Source of the DNA: Cognatishimia activa
GTDB lineage: Bacteria > Pseudomonadota > Alphaproteobacteria > Rhodobacterales > Rhodobacteraceae
Length of the DNA stretch: 64,000 bases
Direction: 5' to 3'
NCBI RefSeq assembly: GCF_001458335.1
Contig: NZ_CYTO01000020.1
Location: 62,001-126,000, forward strand
The translations under genes and the position numbers were made by a program. Below the pieces are notes generated by a model, which was not told the origin of the DNA, did no database searches, and saw only the letters and a list, made by a program, of their open reading frames with translations. Below are positions 9,348-18,488 of the stretch, piece after piece (within the stretch, counting starts at the first letter, position 1; each line of letters starts with the position of its first letter).

Positions 9348-9676
9348 CAGCATTCAACGATATCAGCCTCGAAGTCGCCGCTTCTACTTTCGCGGCCCTT
9401 GGCTCGGAACAACGCCTTAGCGTTTTGCGCACCTTGGTGCGGGCGGGCGATCAGGGCCTTACGATTGGTGCACTGGGCGAACGCACGGGCGTTACGGGGT
9501 CCACTTTGACACACCATATGAAAATCTTGGCCCAAGCGGGCCTTGTTAACCAACAAAAGCAAGGTCGCAGCATCATTTGCGCCGCTGTTGCTTTTGACGA
9601 GGTGCGCGCATTGTCTGAGTTTCTGCTCAAGGAATGCTGTGCTGATCTTGATACAGAGGATTGCAGCCATGGCTGA
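9338..9676 (+). CDS. ArsR-family regulator with C-terminal Cys-Cys-x7-Cys cluster
   Basis: A 112-residue winged-helix ArsR/SmtB protein. The recognition region (IGALGERTGVTGSTLTHHMK) is clear. The canonical metal site in helix alpha-3 (CVC) is absent; instead the C-terminus carries C100, C101 and C109 (LLKECCADLDTEDC). This resembles the arrangement of arsenite sensors that bind As(III) through a C-terminal Cys pair plus a third Cys. It overlaps the permease gene by 8 bases, so both are likely co-induced. Arsenite or another thiophilic ion or compound is the probable signal. Confidence 0.85.
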   Translation: MKNTAFNDISLEVAASTFAALGSEQRLSVLRTLVRAGDQGLTIGALGERTGVTGSTLTHHMKILAQAGLVNQQKQGRSIICAAVAFDEVRALSEFLLKECCADLDTEDCSHG

Positions 9677-10697
9677 CACAACCCACTCTCCTGCACCACA
9701 CCTCTTCAGACGCGTGGACAAAGCCTGGCTGGCTTTGGTTCTGATATTGGTTGCTGTTGCGGTCTTTGATCGGCCCCAATTTATTCCAACGGTCTCCTTT
9801 GCGACAAATGCCGTCCTTGGCACTGCGCCCTTTATCGCGTTTGCAGTCATGGCCATCGCCTACCTAAAAGCGACCGGCGCAGAGAACGTGCTCGCCAAGG
9901 CCTTTGTTGGCAAAGAAAGCCGCATGATCGTCTTCGCTGCACTTCTCGGTGGGCTAGCGCCCTTCTGTTCTTGCGAAGTGATCCCCTTCATTGCGGCCCT
10001 TCTCGCTGCGGGCACGCCATTGTCTGCGGTCATGGCCTTTTGGTTGGCATCGCCTTTGATGGATCCGGCCATGTTCTCAATCACCGCTGGTCAGCTTGGA
10101 TTTGACTTTGCTATCGCCAAAACCGCGTCTGCGGTGGGGCTTGGGCTCTTTGGCGGCTTCATGACCATGTGGTTTGCTAAATCCTCCGTCTTTGCAGATC
10201 CGCTGCGCGAGAAGCCTCAAGTGGGCGGTTGCTGCGGGGTCAAAGCGCCATTTTCTGAGACACCGGTTTGGAAATTCTGGGGCGATGACACCCGCCGGAC
10301 CGTTTTCAGGGAAACCGCGATCGAGAACGCCGTGTTCCTCCTAAAGTGGCTCGCATTGGCTTATACGGTCGAAGCGCTGATGATCCACTACGTGCCCGCA
10401 TCTTGGATTGCGAATGTGCTGGGTGGCGAAGGCCTTCAACCAATCGCACTTGGGGCCTTGGTCGGTGCACCGGCTTATCTGAATGGCTATGCGGCTGTTC
10501 CATTGGTGGACGCGCTTCTTCTACAAGGTATGGCACCGGGCGCAGCCATGAGCTTCATGATTGCTGGCGGTGTGAGCTCTGTCCCCGCTGCCATCGCTGT
10601 GTGGGCGCTCGTGAAACCACGCGTCTTTGGGGCCTATCTTGGCCTCGCGATGGTCGGCGCTTTCATGGCTGGAATAAGCTGGCAATTCATCGCCTGA
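9669..10697 (+). CDS. DUF318/ArsP-type permease
   Basis: A 342-residue membrane protein of the YraQ/ArsP permease family with about eight helices in two related halves. Conserved features are FCSCEVIPFIAALLAAG in the first half and APAYLNGYAAVPL in the second, with a cytoplasmic GGCCG cysteine pair near residue 190. Family members export trivalent organoarsenicals; others are uncharacterised. The ATG at 9669 lies inside the end of the ArsR gene, so translation is coupled. The cysteine pattern of the regulator supports a role in arsenic or thiol-reactive compound efflux, but the substrate is inferred. Confidence 0.82.
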   Translation: MADTTHSPAPHLFRRVDKAWLALVLILVAVAVFDRPQFIPTVSFATNAVLGTAPFIAFAVMAIAYLKATGAENVLAKAFVGKESRMIVFAALLGGLAPFCSCEVIPFIAALLAAGTPLSAVMAFWLASPLMDPAMFSITAGQLGFDFAIAKTASAVGLGLFGGFMTMWFAKSSVFADPLREKPQVGGCCGVKAPFSETPVWKFWGDDTRRTVFRETAIENAVFLLKWLALAYTVEALMIHYVPASWIANVLGGEGLQPIALGALVGAPAYLNGYAAVPLVDALLLQGMAPGAAMSFMIAGGVSSVPAAIAVWALVKPRVFGAYLGLAMVGAFMAGISWQFIA

Positions 10698-10723
10698 CAC
10701 AACCATTAATTGACAATGACAAG

Positions 10724-10746
10724 CGCTGCATTGCTGCAATGCAGCG
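10724..10746 (+). terminator. Rho-independent terminator after the permease gene
   Basis: A perfect 10-bp stem (CGCTGCATTG pairing with CAATGCAGCG) with a 3-base loop, followed by TTTGTTTTTG. It sits 27 bases after the permease stop and separates that operon from nhaA. Confidence 0.85.
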
Positions 10747-10899
10747 TTTGTTTTTGTTTAACAGCGACTTTATTCCAACATTCAATTTGGCGTTTTGGGC
10801 CGTAAATCCGCGTCAAAACCGCTCATACTGCTGCTGATTTCGTTGTTTGAAATCCAATCTTGGGCTATCCATTCAAAAACAAAATTCGGGGGAGCATCG

Positions 10900-12159
10900 A
10901 TGTATCGCGTCTGGAATTTCTTAACGAACTACTCGCTTCTGTTAATTTTCGGCGCAATTCTTGCGCTGTTCTGGGCAAATACGAACCCTGAAACCTACCA
11001 TCACTTTGTGGAATTCGTGATCTGGGACCATGCGCCGATCGGGCATTATCACCACGGTCATCGCACCCTCACGCTGCACTATCTCGTCAATGACATTCTC
11101 ATGGCCCTCTTCTTTGCGATGGCCGCCAAGGAAGTCTGGGAAGCGGTGATTTTGAATGACGGCTCTCTAAGAGGCAAAAAGGCCGCAACGCCGCTTTTTG
11201 CGACAGCGGGCGGTATGTTCGGACCAATCGGCGTGTACCTAGGTCTGGCCTTCTTGCTGGGCTCTGACACTTACAACGCTGTGGCAAACGGCTGGGCGAT
11301 CCCGACTGCAACGGACATTGCGTTTTCCTATCTCGTGGGTCGACTGGTTTTTGGAGCGGGTCACCCCGCAGTGCGTTTCCTACTTCTTCTCGCGATTGCT
11401 GACGATGCGGCCGGGCTAATTATCCTTGCAATATTCTACCCATCAAGCGAGCTAGCGCCAGAATGGCTACTGGCCTCTTTCGGTGCCGCTATTGTGGTTT
11501 TCCTGGTTTTCAACTGGCTGCCACGTCGGCTTGACCGCGGCAACCAAGACCGGCCAAACTCCACTTGGGTTCGCAAGAACCTACATTTCGTGCCTTATGC
11601 GGTTGCTGGCTGCGTCAGCTGGTACGGCTTTATGCGCTCGGGCCTTCACCCAGCTCTTGGCTTGTTGCCAATCGTTCCGGCGATCCCTCATGCCGACCGT
11701 GCCTTTGGTATGTTCTCGGAAGCGGAAACCCATCTACACGACTTGCTGAACGTGATTGAGCACGCGCTCAAACATCCGGTTGAGATTATCCTGTTCTTCT
11801 TTGGCCTTTTGAATGCTGGTGTAGAATTCAGCGCCATCGGAGATGCGACATGGCTTGTTCTCGCAGGTTTGATCATTGGTAAGCCGATTGGCATCCTGCT
11901 CTTTGGCTGGTTCGCGGCGGTTCCTCTAAGGCTTGGTATTCCGCAGGGCATGCGCATCATTGATCTTGTGGTCATCGGCTTTGTTGCCGCGATTGGCTTT
12001 ACCGTATCGCTCTTTGTCGCCTCTGTGGCCTTCCCGCCTGGGGACGTGCAAGACGCGGCCAAGATGGGGGCGCTGTTCAGCTTCTTTGCAGCGGTGATTT
12101 CCATCATTGCCGGCAAGGTCTTTAGGGTTGAAAAGGCTGAATTGACGCCGGCGGAGTAA
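10900..12159 (+). CDS. nhaA: Na+/H+ antiporter NhaA
   Basis: A 419-residue polytopic transporter. Family landmarks are NDILMALFFAMAAKEVWEA, the unwound-helix segment GWAIPTATDIAF and LLLAIADDAAGLIILA, which carries the two adjacent aspartates that bind Na+/H+ in NhaA. It expels Na+ or Li+ in exchange for protons, as expected for a marine organism. The ATG at 10900 follows GGGGGAGCATCG; the longer in-frame reading from 10795 has a hydrophobic stretch but no ribosome binding site. It is a single-gene unit between two terminators. Confidence 0.93.
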   Translation: MYRVWNFLTNYSLLLIFGAILALFWANTNPETYHHFVEFVIWDHAPIGHYHHGHRTLTLHYLVNDILMALFFAMAAKEVWEAVILNDGSLRGKKAATPLFATAGGMFGPIGVYLGLAFLLGSDTYNAVANGWAIPTATDIAFSYLVGRLVFGAGHPAVRFLLLLAIADDAAGLIILAIFYPSSELAPEWLLASFGAAIVVFLVFNWLPRRLDRGNQDRPNSTWVRKNLHFVPYAVAGCVSWYGFMRSGLHPALGLLPIVPAIPHADRAFGMFSEAETHLHDLLNVIEHALKHPVEIILFFFGLLNAGVEFSAIGDATWLVLAGLIIGKPIGILLFGWFAAVPLRLGIPQGMRIIDLVVIGFVAAIGFTVSLFVASVAFPPGDVQDAAKMGALFSFFAAVISIIAGKVFRVEKAELTPAE

Positions 12160-12182
12160 CTCATCCCCTTCAAAACACACAG

Positions 12183-12206
12183 AAACCGGTGCCATCGCGC
12201 CGGTTT
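12183..12206 (+). terminator. Terminator after nhaA
   Basis: A 7-bp AAACCGG/CCGGTTT stem with a 10-base loop followed by a T-rich run to about 12218. The 200 bases from the nhaA stop to the next gene contain this hairpin and, at 12301-12330, a weak imperfect hairpin; no small gene is evident. Confidence 0.8.
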
Positions 12207-12359
12207 TTGCCTTTTTTTCGCCCTAATCGCGACGCATATGTTGTCAGGGATCAATCAAATCCGTCATAATAAACAAAGGTCGTATGTGCGGCCTATTAAG
12301 ACTTCACCAATAAGGTGGGGCTTCTAATAAACGTAAGGCAGAGCAGCCGGAGCAGTTGA

Positions 12360-13019
12360 ATGCTCGAATTTGATAACGTGAGTAAGTCCTTCTGGACGGG
12401 GACGCAGCGCAAGGTCATTCTTGATCAGGCGTCTTTTCGCGTGGATTTGGGTGAATCCGTTGGCATTCTCGCCCCCAATGGCTCTGGAAAAACGACGATC
12501 ATCAACATGATGGCAGGCCTCGAGAAACCCGACGAAGGCGAAATCCGTCGCACGTGCCGTATCTCCTTCCCGCTGGGTTTTATGGGTGGGGTAGTCAACA
12601 AACACACTGCCGTGGAAAACAGCCGCTATATCGCCCGGCTTTACGGGCTTGATCCGGATTATGTGGAAGCCTTCTGCCGTTGGCTCTGCGGGCTCGAAGA
12701 ATATTTCGACCAGCCGCTGGGCACATACTCATCCGGCATGCGCGCGCGATTTTCATTCGCGCTGATGCTGGCGCTCGATTTTGATATTTATTTGGTTGAT
12801 GAGGGCATGCCCTCTTCCACGGATGTGGAATTCAATCGCAAAGCGGGGGAGGTTCTTCGCGAACGCCTGCGCACCACCACCATGATCATCGTGTCCCACC
12901 AGCCCAAAACGCTGGAAAAATTTGCTCGCTCAGCCGGTGTGCTTGTGAACGGGCAATTGCATATGTTTGACACCTTGGAAGAGGCAAAGCAGCTCTATGA
13001 CTACCAAACCCAAGGCTAA
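12360..13019 (+). CDS. kpsT: KpsT-like capsular polysaccharide export ATPase
   Basis: A 219-residue ABC ATPase of the polysaccharide-export subfamily. The signature segment YSSGMRARFSFALMLALDFD and the following YLVDEG Walker B are typical of KpsT/CtrD/BexA. The Walker A at 38-45 reads APNGSGKT, so the usual first Gly is Ala. The C-terminus ends soon after the switch His (IIVSHQ), as in this subfamily. It should power export of a capsule-type glycan, but no KpsM-like permease is adjacent. The next gene starts inside its last 23 bases, so the two are translated together. Confidence 0.88.
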   Translation: MLEFDNVSKSFWTGTQRKVILDQASFRVDLGESVGILAPNGSGKTTIINMMAGLEKPDEGEIRRTCRISFPLGFMGGVVNKHTAVENSRYIARLYGLDPDYVEAFCRWLCGLEEYFDQPLGTYSSGMRARFSFALMLALDFDIYLVDEGMPSSTDVEFNRKAGEVLRERLRTTTMIIVSHQPKTLEKFARSAGVLVNGQLHMFDTLEEAKQLYDYQTQG

Positions 13020-14838
13020 AAAATTCCGCATCCGGCGCAGCTCGGGCAGCCAATCTGCGGCAGCGCCTGCAGCGCCGGAATCCGATGTCGTTGAAAGCAG
13101 CGTAGCGCCTGAAACCGCAGAAATGCCAGAGACACAACTCTCTGAGGTCCCAACCGCGCCAAACGCCGAAGCTCCGCAACCGGATGCCGAGGTTTCCGAT
13201 AGAGCTTCGCGGCGCCAGGCTCGCATGGCCCGATCCGCAGAACGCCGCGCACGCAATGCTACGGTTGATGATGCACAGCCTTTGCCGACCTCGACCGAAG
13301 AAGACATGGGCGGCTTGGAAATGGCCGCTGCCGCACCTAACGTCGCAGCGTCCGCGCCGCCTCCAACCGGTGGCACAACCGCACCTCCAGCATCCATGCC
13401 AGCATCAAGTTCCCCTGAGGAAGCGATTGCACTGATCCGGCAAGAAGGTCTGACCGGTCGACAGTTGCGCATGGCGCGCCGATTGGCTCAAAAACACAAC
13501 TTGGCGGCCACATCCGACTATGACGCCGTGCGGCTGTTGCGCGCGCAAGGATTAGATCCGTTCCGCAGCAAAAATATGCTGGATCAGGTGGCACCACCTC
13601 CGGGCACTCAGATCGCATCTGGCGCACCACAACTGCCTCAAACGCAGGCCGCTGGTCAGGCGAACTTACCATCTATGGAAATGGCGTCGCCTGCCGAACG
13701 CCGCGTCCGCGAAATCGGCGATATCCAAAAAGACATCGCGCGGCGTCGCCGTCGCAAATCTGTGCTGATGATCGCGAGGCTTGCTGCATTCGTCATGTTA
13801 CCGACGCTCTTGGCCGGCTACTACTATTACAAAATGGCGACCCCGATGTATTCCACGAAGTCCGAGTTTCTGATCATCGCGTCAGAACAAGCGGGCCCGA
13901 CCGGTGGTTTCTCACTTGCTGGTTCCCAATTTGACACCAAAGACTCGACCTCCACCCAATCCTTCCTGCAATCCAAAGAAGCGATGTTGCTTTTGGAAGA
14001 GGATGTCGGGTTCAAATCTGTATTCGCCGATCCATCTGTAGATCCTCTCCAACGTCTTGGCGAGAACCCGACAAATGAAGAGGCTTACAAGGTCTACCAA
14101 AAATACGTCAAAATCGGCTTTGACCCCACCGACGGCGTGATCCGCATGGAAGTCTCCTCCCCTGATCCAGACACCAGCACCGAATACTCCCGTGCACTGA
14201 TCGGTTATGCGGAAGACCGCGTTGACGGCCAGTCGCAGCGTAAGCGCGAGGACCAATTAAAAGACGCCCGTCGTAGCCTAGAGAAGGCCAAAGAAGACCG
14301 ACGCAGTGCACAAAGAGCGCTTGTTGAATTGCAAGAAAACTCAGTTTTGGACCCAGAAGGTCTGATTGCCAGCTTGCGTCAACAAATCAGTACTTATGAG
14401 CTGGAACTGCAGGAAAACCAGTTGGAACTGAGCCAGTTGCTGGACAATCCACGTCCAAACCAAGCACGGGTGAATGGTGTTCGGGGCAATATCAGGAACC
14501 TGCAGTCTATTTTGCTCGGACTAGAGAACCGGATGACCGAAGTCGGTGGCACACAGTCATCGCTCGCGGGACAAGCCGCGGCCATTCAGATTGCTCAGGC
14601 TGACCTTGCAACCGCTGACATCATTCTGACAGCTGCGCTGCAAACCCTGAACCAAACAGAGCTCGAGGCCTCTCGTCAGGTGCGTTACCTGACGACCTCA
14701 GTGCAGCCGGTGACATCACAGGATCCAAGCTATCCACGCAGCTTTGAGAACACCATGCTTAGCTTCCTGATCTTTTCTGGAATCTATCTGATGATCTCGC
14801 TGACTGGATCGATCCTGCGCGAGCAAGTTTCGGGATAA
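12997..14838 (+). CDS. kpsE: KpsE/Wzz-like polysaccharide export inner-membrane protein with long cytoplasmic N-terminus
   Basis: A 613-residue protein. Residues 1-250 are cytoplasmic, low-complexity and rich in Ala, Pro, Glu and Arg (RASRRQARMARSAERRARNA). A helix at about 262-280 is followed by the Wzz-like strand (MYSTKSEFLII), a long periplasmic coiled coil (about 415-540) and a second helix near the C-terminus (MLSFLIFSGIYLMISLTGSI). This is the KpsE/CtrB topology linking ABC exporters to the outer-membrane channel. The ATG at 12997 is preferred to the TTG at 12967. The N-terminal extension is unusual for KpsE. Confidence 0.85.
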   Translation: MTTKPKAKKFRIRRSSGSQSAAAPAAPESDVVESSVAPETAEMPETQLSEVPTAPNAEAPQPDAEVSDRASRRQARMARSAERRARNATVDDAQPLPTSTEEDMGGLEMAAAAPNVAASAPPPTGGTTAPPASMPASSSPEEAIALIRQEGLTGRQLRMARRLAQKHNLAATSDYDAVRLLRAQGLDPFRSKNMLDQVAPPPGTQIASGAPQLPQTQAAGQANLPSMEMASPAERRVREIGDIQKDIARRRRRKSVLMIARLAAFVMLPTLLAGYYYYKMATPMYSTKSEFLIIASEQAGPTGGFSLAGSQFDTKDSTSTQSFLQSKEAMLLLEEDVGFKSVFADPSVDPLQRLGENPTNEEAYKVYQKYVKIGFDPTDGVIRMEVSSPDPDTSTEYSRALIGYAEDRVDGQSQRKREDQLKDARRSLEKAKEDRRSAQRALVELQENSVLDPEGLIASLRQQISTYELELQENQLELSQLLDNPRPNQARVNGVRGNIRNLQSILLGLENRMTEVGGTQSSLAGQAAAIQIAQADLATADIILTAALQTLNQTELEASRQVRYLTTSVQPVTSQDPSYPRSFENTMLSFLIFSGIYLMISLTGSILREQVSG

Positions 14839-14861
14839 AACTGGCTAAATCTTATAAAAGA

Positions 14862-14883
14862 AAGGCCGCTGAAAAGCGGCCTT
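14862..14883. terminator. Bidirectional terminator between kpsE and the M3 peptidase gene
   Basis: A perfect AAGGCCGCT/AGCGGCCTT stem with a 4-base loop and T-run on the plus strand; A-richness on the left side makes it suitable for the converging gene on the minus strand as well. Confidence 0.85.
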
Positions 14884-14902
14884 TTTTCCATGTGGGCTTT
14901 CT

Positions 14903-16915
14903 TTAGGCAGCCAAACCGCGACCTTTCAATAAGGCCTCAACCCCGGGCAAACGACCTCGGAACCTTTTGTACAGATCTGCGGCATCCACCGAGCCTCCGG
15001 TAGACAGGATATTGGCCTCCAATGCTTTGGCCGTGTCTGCATCAAATGCACTGCCCGCTTCTAGGAACGCTTCAAAAGCATCTGCGTCCATCACTTCTGA
15101 CCACATATAGCTGTAGTAGCCGCTGGAATAACCGTCCCCGGCAAACACGTGAGCAAAGTGCGGCGTTGCATGTCGCATGGTGATCGCCGCAGGCATGCCG
15201 AGCCCCTTGAGAACGTCAGCCTGTTTCGCCATTGGATCAGCAGGCGCATCGCCGTCGTGGAACGCCAGATCCACAAGCGCGGAGGCAACATATTCCACCG
15301 TCTGGAACCCCATGTCGAAATTCGCGGCGTTCAGAACTTTTTCAAGCAGCGCCTCAGGCATCGCTTCGCCGGTATCGGCGTGCGTTGCAAACTCCTTGAG
15401 GACCTCTGGCACCTCCAACCAATGCTCATAAAGTTGGCTTGGCAGCTCGACGAAGTCGCGCGCCACCGATGTGCCGGACACACTTTCATAGGTCACATTA
15501 GACAGCATTTGGTGCAACGCGTGGCCGAACTCATGGAACAGCGTGCGGGCATCATCGTAAGACAGCAAAGCTGGGTCTGACTTTGCAAAGTTGCAGACGT
15601 TGATCACAACAGGCGCTTGGGTCTCAGGGAACTTCGCCTGAGAACGCATCGCCGAACACCAAGCACCAGAGCGTTTTGAACCACGCGCGAAATAATCGCC
15701 GATGAACACAGCCACATGTGCACCGTTACGTGTGACTTCCCACGCGCGGCAATCCTCATGATAAAGCGGCACATCCAACGGCGCGAATTCCAGACCAAAC
15801 AGGCGGTTCGCACAGGCAAAAGAGGCCTCAATCATCCGATCAAGCTGCAGGTACGGTTTCAACGCGGCTTCATCCAAGTCATGCTCGGCCTTGCGTCGTT
15901 TCTCGGCGTAATAGCGCCAATCCCATGGGGCCAGACTGTCATTGATGCCATCGGCATGCATCAACCCTTCGAGCACAGCACCGTCTTTTTCGGCTTGCGC
16001 CTTTGCCGGTTCCCAAACGTCCATTAACAATTTTTCCACCGCGTCAGGCGTCTTGGCCATTTCGGTTTCGAGCTTGAAATCGGCGAAGCTTGCATAGCCG
16101 AGCAGTTTTGCACGTTCCTCACGCAGCGCGAGAATTTCAGCCGCTATTTCTCGGTTGTCTGTCTCTCCACCATTTGCACCACGGGCCGTCCATGCGGCAA
16201 AGGCTTTCTCACGCAAATCGCGCCGTGGCGAGAATTGCAAAAACGGCACGATGAGAGACCGAGACAAGGTCACCACCGGACCTTGCGCGCCCTTCTCTTC
16301 ACCAGCTGCCCGCGCGGCGGAAACGACAAAACCGGGAAGGCCTTCTAGATCTTCTTCCGACAAATCCATGAACCAGTCACGTTCATCCGCCAGTAGGTTT
16401 TGCGTAAACTCCGTTCCAAGCACAGCAAGTCGAGACTTGATCTCTTTCATACGCGCATCAGCATCGCCCGTGAGCGCCGCACCTGCGCGAACGAAACCGC
16501 GATGCGTTAGCATCAGGACCCGTGCTTGCTCATCCGTCAGATCTAGCTCATCTCGCTGCTCCCAAACTTGCTGGATGCGTGCAAACAAAGCTTTATTACT
16601 AAAAATGGCTGAAGAATGTGCTGCAAGCTTTGGCGCCATCTCTCGCATAATCGCTTCGCGCGCTGGGTTACTGTCGGCACCGGCCACCGTATAAAACGCC
16701 CCTGCGACCCTATCCAAGGCCTTGCCCGTCGCCATCAGGCCCTCAATTGTATTTGCAAAAGTCGCGGGTTCAGGGTTGCCAGCCACCGCTTCCGTTTCTT
16801 TCAGATCGGCTGCCAAAGCCGTTTCAAAATCAGGCATGAAATCTTCGTCGGCGATTTCTGCAAATGGCGCGATTTCGAAGGGGGTTTTCCAATCAGAAAG
16901 CAACGGGTTGGTCAT
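14903..16915 (-). CDS. M3-family oligopeptidase (OpdA/Dcp type)
   Basis: A 670-residue zinc metallopeptidase. The active-site motif H461-E-F-G-H465 is followed by the conserved helix with the third ligand (SGTSVARDFVELPSQLYEHW). Length and the late YYSYMWSEVMDADAF segment fit oligopeptidase A and peptidyl-dipeptidase Dcp. It degrades short peptides in the cytoplasm, including cleaved signal peptides. The ATG at 16915 has AAAGGAGACACCC upstream; an in-frame ATG at 16936 would lie before this ribosome binding site. No signal peptide. Confidence 0.93.
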   Translation of the reverse strand: MTNPLLSDWKTPFEIAPFAEIADEDFMPDFETALAADLKETEAVAGNPEPATFANTIEGLMATGKALDRVAGAFYTVAGADSNPAREAIMREMAPKLAAHSSAIFSNKALFARIQQVWEQRDELDLTDEQARVLMLTHRGFVRAGAALTGDADARMKEIKSRLAVLGTEFTQNLLADERDWFMDLSEEDLEGLPGFVVSAARAAGEEKGAQGPVVTLSRSLIVPFLQFSPRRDLREKAFAAWTARGANGGETDNREIAAEILALREERAKLLGYASFADFKLETEMAKTPDAVEKLLMDVWEPAKAQAEKDGAVLEGLMHADGINDSLAPWDWRYYAEKRRKAEHDLDEAALKPYLQLDRMIEASFACANRLFGLEFAPLDVPLYHEDCRAWEVTRNGAHVAVFIGDYFARGSKRSGAWCSAMRSQAKFPETQAPVVINVCNFAKSDPALLSYDDARTLFHEFGHALHQMLSNVTYESVSGTSVARDFVELPSQLYEHWLEVPEVLKEFATHADTGEAMPEALLEKVLNAANFDMGFQTVEYVASALVDLAFHDGDAPADPMAKQADVLKGLGMPAAITMRHATPHFAHVFAGDGYSSGYYSYMWSEVMDADAFEAFLEAGSAFDADTAKALEANILSTGGSVDAADLYKRFRGRLPGVEALLKGRGLAA

Positions 16916-16972
16916 GGGTGTCTCCTTTGGAAACAACCTATGCCTCTGTCGCTGATCCGCAATGGCGAAGTG

Positions 16973-18010
16973 TTATTTATCCCCACAAACCGGGCAATCA
17001 GCGCGCTGTTTCAGCGTGATCTTCCGGCTTTCGCCATAGAGCGCATCGTAGATCAGCATCTCGCCCCGCAGCGCAGCGCCTGCCCCAGTGATCACCTTGA
17101 TGGCCTCACCCGCCATCATTGCGCCAATAACGCCAGGAAGCGGGCCTATGACGCCCGCTTCTGCACAGTTGGGCGCGAGGCCCGGCGCGGGCGCTTCGGG
17201 GAAGACACATTGATAACAAGGTGTATTTCCCTTTGGATCAAAGACCGTAAGCTGGCCTTCCCATTGAGACAAAGCACCTGAAATCAAAGGCTTGCCCAGT
17301 TCAAAGCAAATGCGATTTACAAGGTATCGCGTGTCGAAATTATCGGTGCCATCCAGAACTATATCGAAATCGGCGATCAGCTCGCTCGCGAGCTCTTCCG
17401 TCAAACGTTTCGCGTAAGGCAGAACGGTCACGAATGGGTTCTGCGCACGCATTTCCTCCGCAGCGGAATGCACTTTCGGCATACCGATAGATTGATCCTT
17501 GTGGATCACCTGACGTTGAAGATTGGAGTTCTCGACAGTGTCGTCATCGATCACGCCGATCGTGCCGACCCCTGCCGCTGCCAAATACAGCAACGCTGGA
17601 GAGCCAAGCCCCCCTGCCCCAACCACAAGAACACGCGCGTCTTTCAGTCGTTTCTGGCCTGGGCCGCCAACCTCACGCAATACGATATGGCGCGCATATC
17701 GGTTGAGTTCCGTTTCAGAGAAAGGCCCGTGTCGCTCCACAACCGGCCCTGGTTTCTGCACACGTGATTTTAGCCACTTGAGACCGCGTACATACCCAAG
17801 AACCAAAGCGCCCGCGCCCCCAAGCATCAGCCAAAGTGCGGCAGACCCACCGGTCGCGACCCGCAAACCATTTTCCGGTGGCAGCACCAAATTCACACTG
17901 ATGACAGCCAAATAGATGAGCCCAAGGATCGGCCAAATCACCTGATTTGGGAGCTTAAGCACGCGGCCCAATCCCCAAACCGATGCGCAAATCCCTAGGA
18001 CCAGAAGCAT
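16973..18010 (-). CDS. Membrane-anchored ThiF/MoeB-family adenylyltransferase
   Basis: A 345-residue protein in two parts. Residues 1-85 hold three predicted membrane helices (about 1-17, 24-43, 54-74). Residues from about 97 on form a complete E1-like domain: FSETELNRYARHIVL, nucleotide loop VVGAGGLGSPALLYLAAAG, catalytic region DGTDNFDTRYLVN, and the zinc cysteines CYQC and CPVC. Soluble homologues adenylate the C-terminus of MoaD or ThiS for sulfur transfer. The membrane part is not found in classical MoeB. It begins 1 base into the dut stop region, so it is probably in the same operon as dut and coaBC. Confidence 0.85.
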   Translation of the reverse strand: MLLVLGICASVWGLGRVLKLPNQVIWPILGLIYLAVISVNLVLPPENGLRVATGGSAALWLMLGGAGALVLGYVRGLKWLKSRVQKPGPVVERHGPFSETELNRYARHIVLREVGGPGQKRLKDARVLVVGAGGLGSPALLYLAAAGVGTIGVIDDDTVENSNLQRQVIHKDQSIGMPKVHSAAEEMRAQNPFVTVLPYAKRLTEELASELIADFDIVLDGTDNFDTRYLVNRICFELGKPLISGALSQWEGQLTVFDPKGNTPCYQCVFPEAPAPGLAPNCAEAGVIGPLPGVIGAMMAGEAIKVITGAGAALRGEMLIYDALYGESRKITLKQRADCPVCGDK

Positions 18011-18471
18011 CAGTTGACGCCTGTAGACCCGAACCCGCCAGCGCCCCGCTCAGTCTCGCTCAGATCCCCAGCGAGCAGGAACTCCGCCTGCAAAACCGGA
18101 GCGACAATCATCTGAGCGATGCGATCACCATGGCCAATATGGAAGGCTTCCTGACCCGCGTTCATAACGATGACCCCCAGCGGGCCGCGGTAATCGCTAT
18201 CAATGGTGCCCGGTGTGTTCGGCAGGGTAATACCGTGTTTTAATGCAAGGCCGGAACGCGGACGGATTTGCACCTCGTAGCCCAATGGTATTTCCATACG
18301 CAAACCCGTCGGCACCAACGTCCGCTCACCGGGCGCAAGGGTGACACCGCCACGATCTTCTTCAGCAAAATTTGCGCGCAGGTCTGCGCCAGCTGCACCG
18401 GGCGTTTCATAGGAAGGCAAACCAAGATCGCGATCTGCTGTTTCGGTCCAAGTGAATTTGATGGCAACCAC
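18010..18471 (-). CDS. dut: dUTP diphosphatase
   Basis: A 153-residue trimeric-type dUTPase. All five motifs can be read, including [36 protein letters not shown] and the C-terminal GAGGFGSTG that closes over the active site. It hydrolyses dUTP to dUMP, keeping uracil out of DNA and feeding thymidylate synthesis. The start is a GTG at 18471 preceded by a purine-rich AGGACCTACT. It lies 17 bases after coaBC, the usual neighbour in alphaproteobacteria. Confidence 0.97.
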   Translation of the reverse strand: MVAIKFTWTETADRDLGLPSYETPGAAGADLRANFAEEDRGGVTLAPGERTLVPTGLRMEIPLGYEVQIRPRSGLALKHGITLPNTPGTIDSDYRGPLGVIVMNAGQEAFHIGHGDRIAQMIVAPVLQAEFLLAGDLSETERGAGGFGSTGVN

Positions 18472-18488
18472 AGTAGGTCCTCTTGAGG

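Noticed and set aside
9543-9668. Extended N-terminus of the DUF318 permease
   Set aside because: The extra 42 residues are the out-of-frame end of the ArsR gene; ATG at 9669 starts the protein properly.
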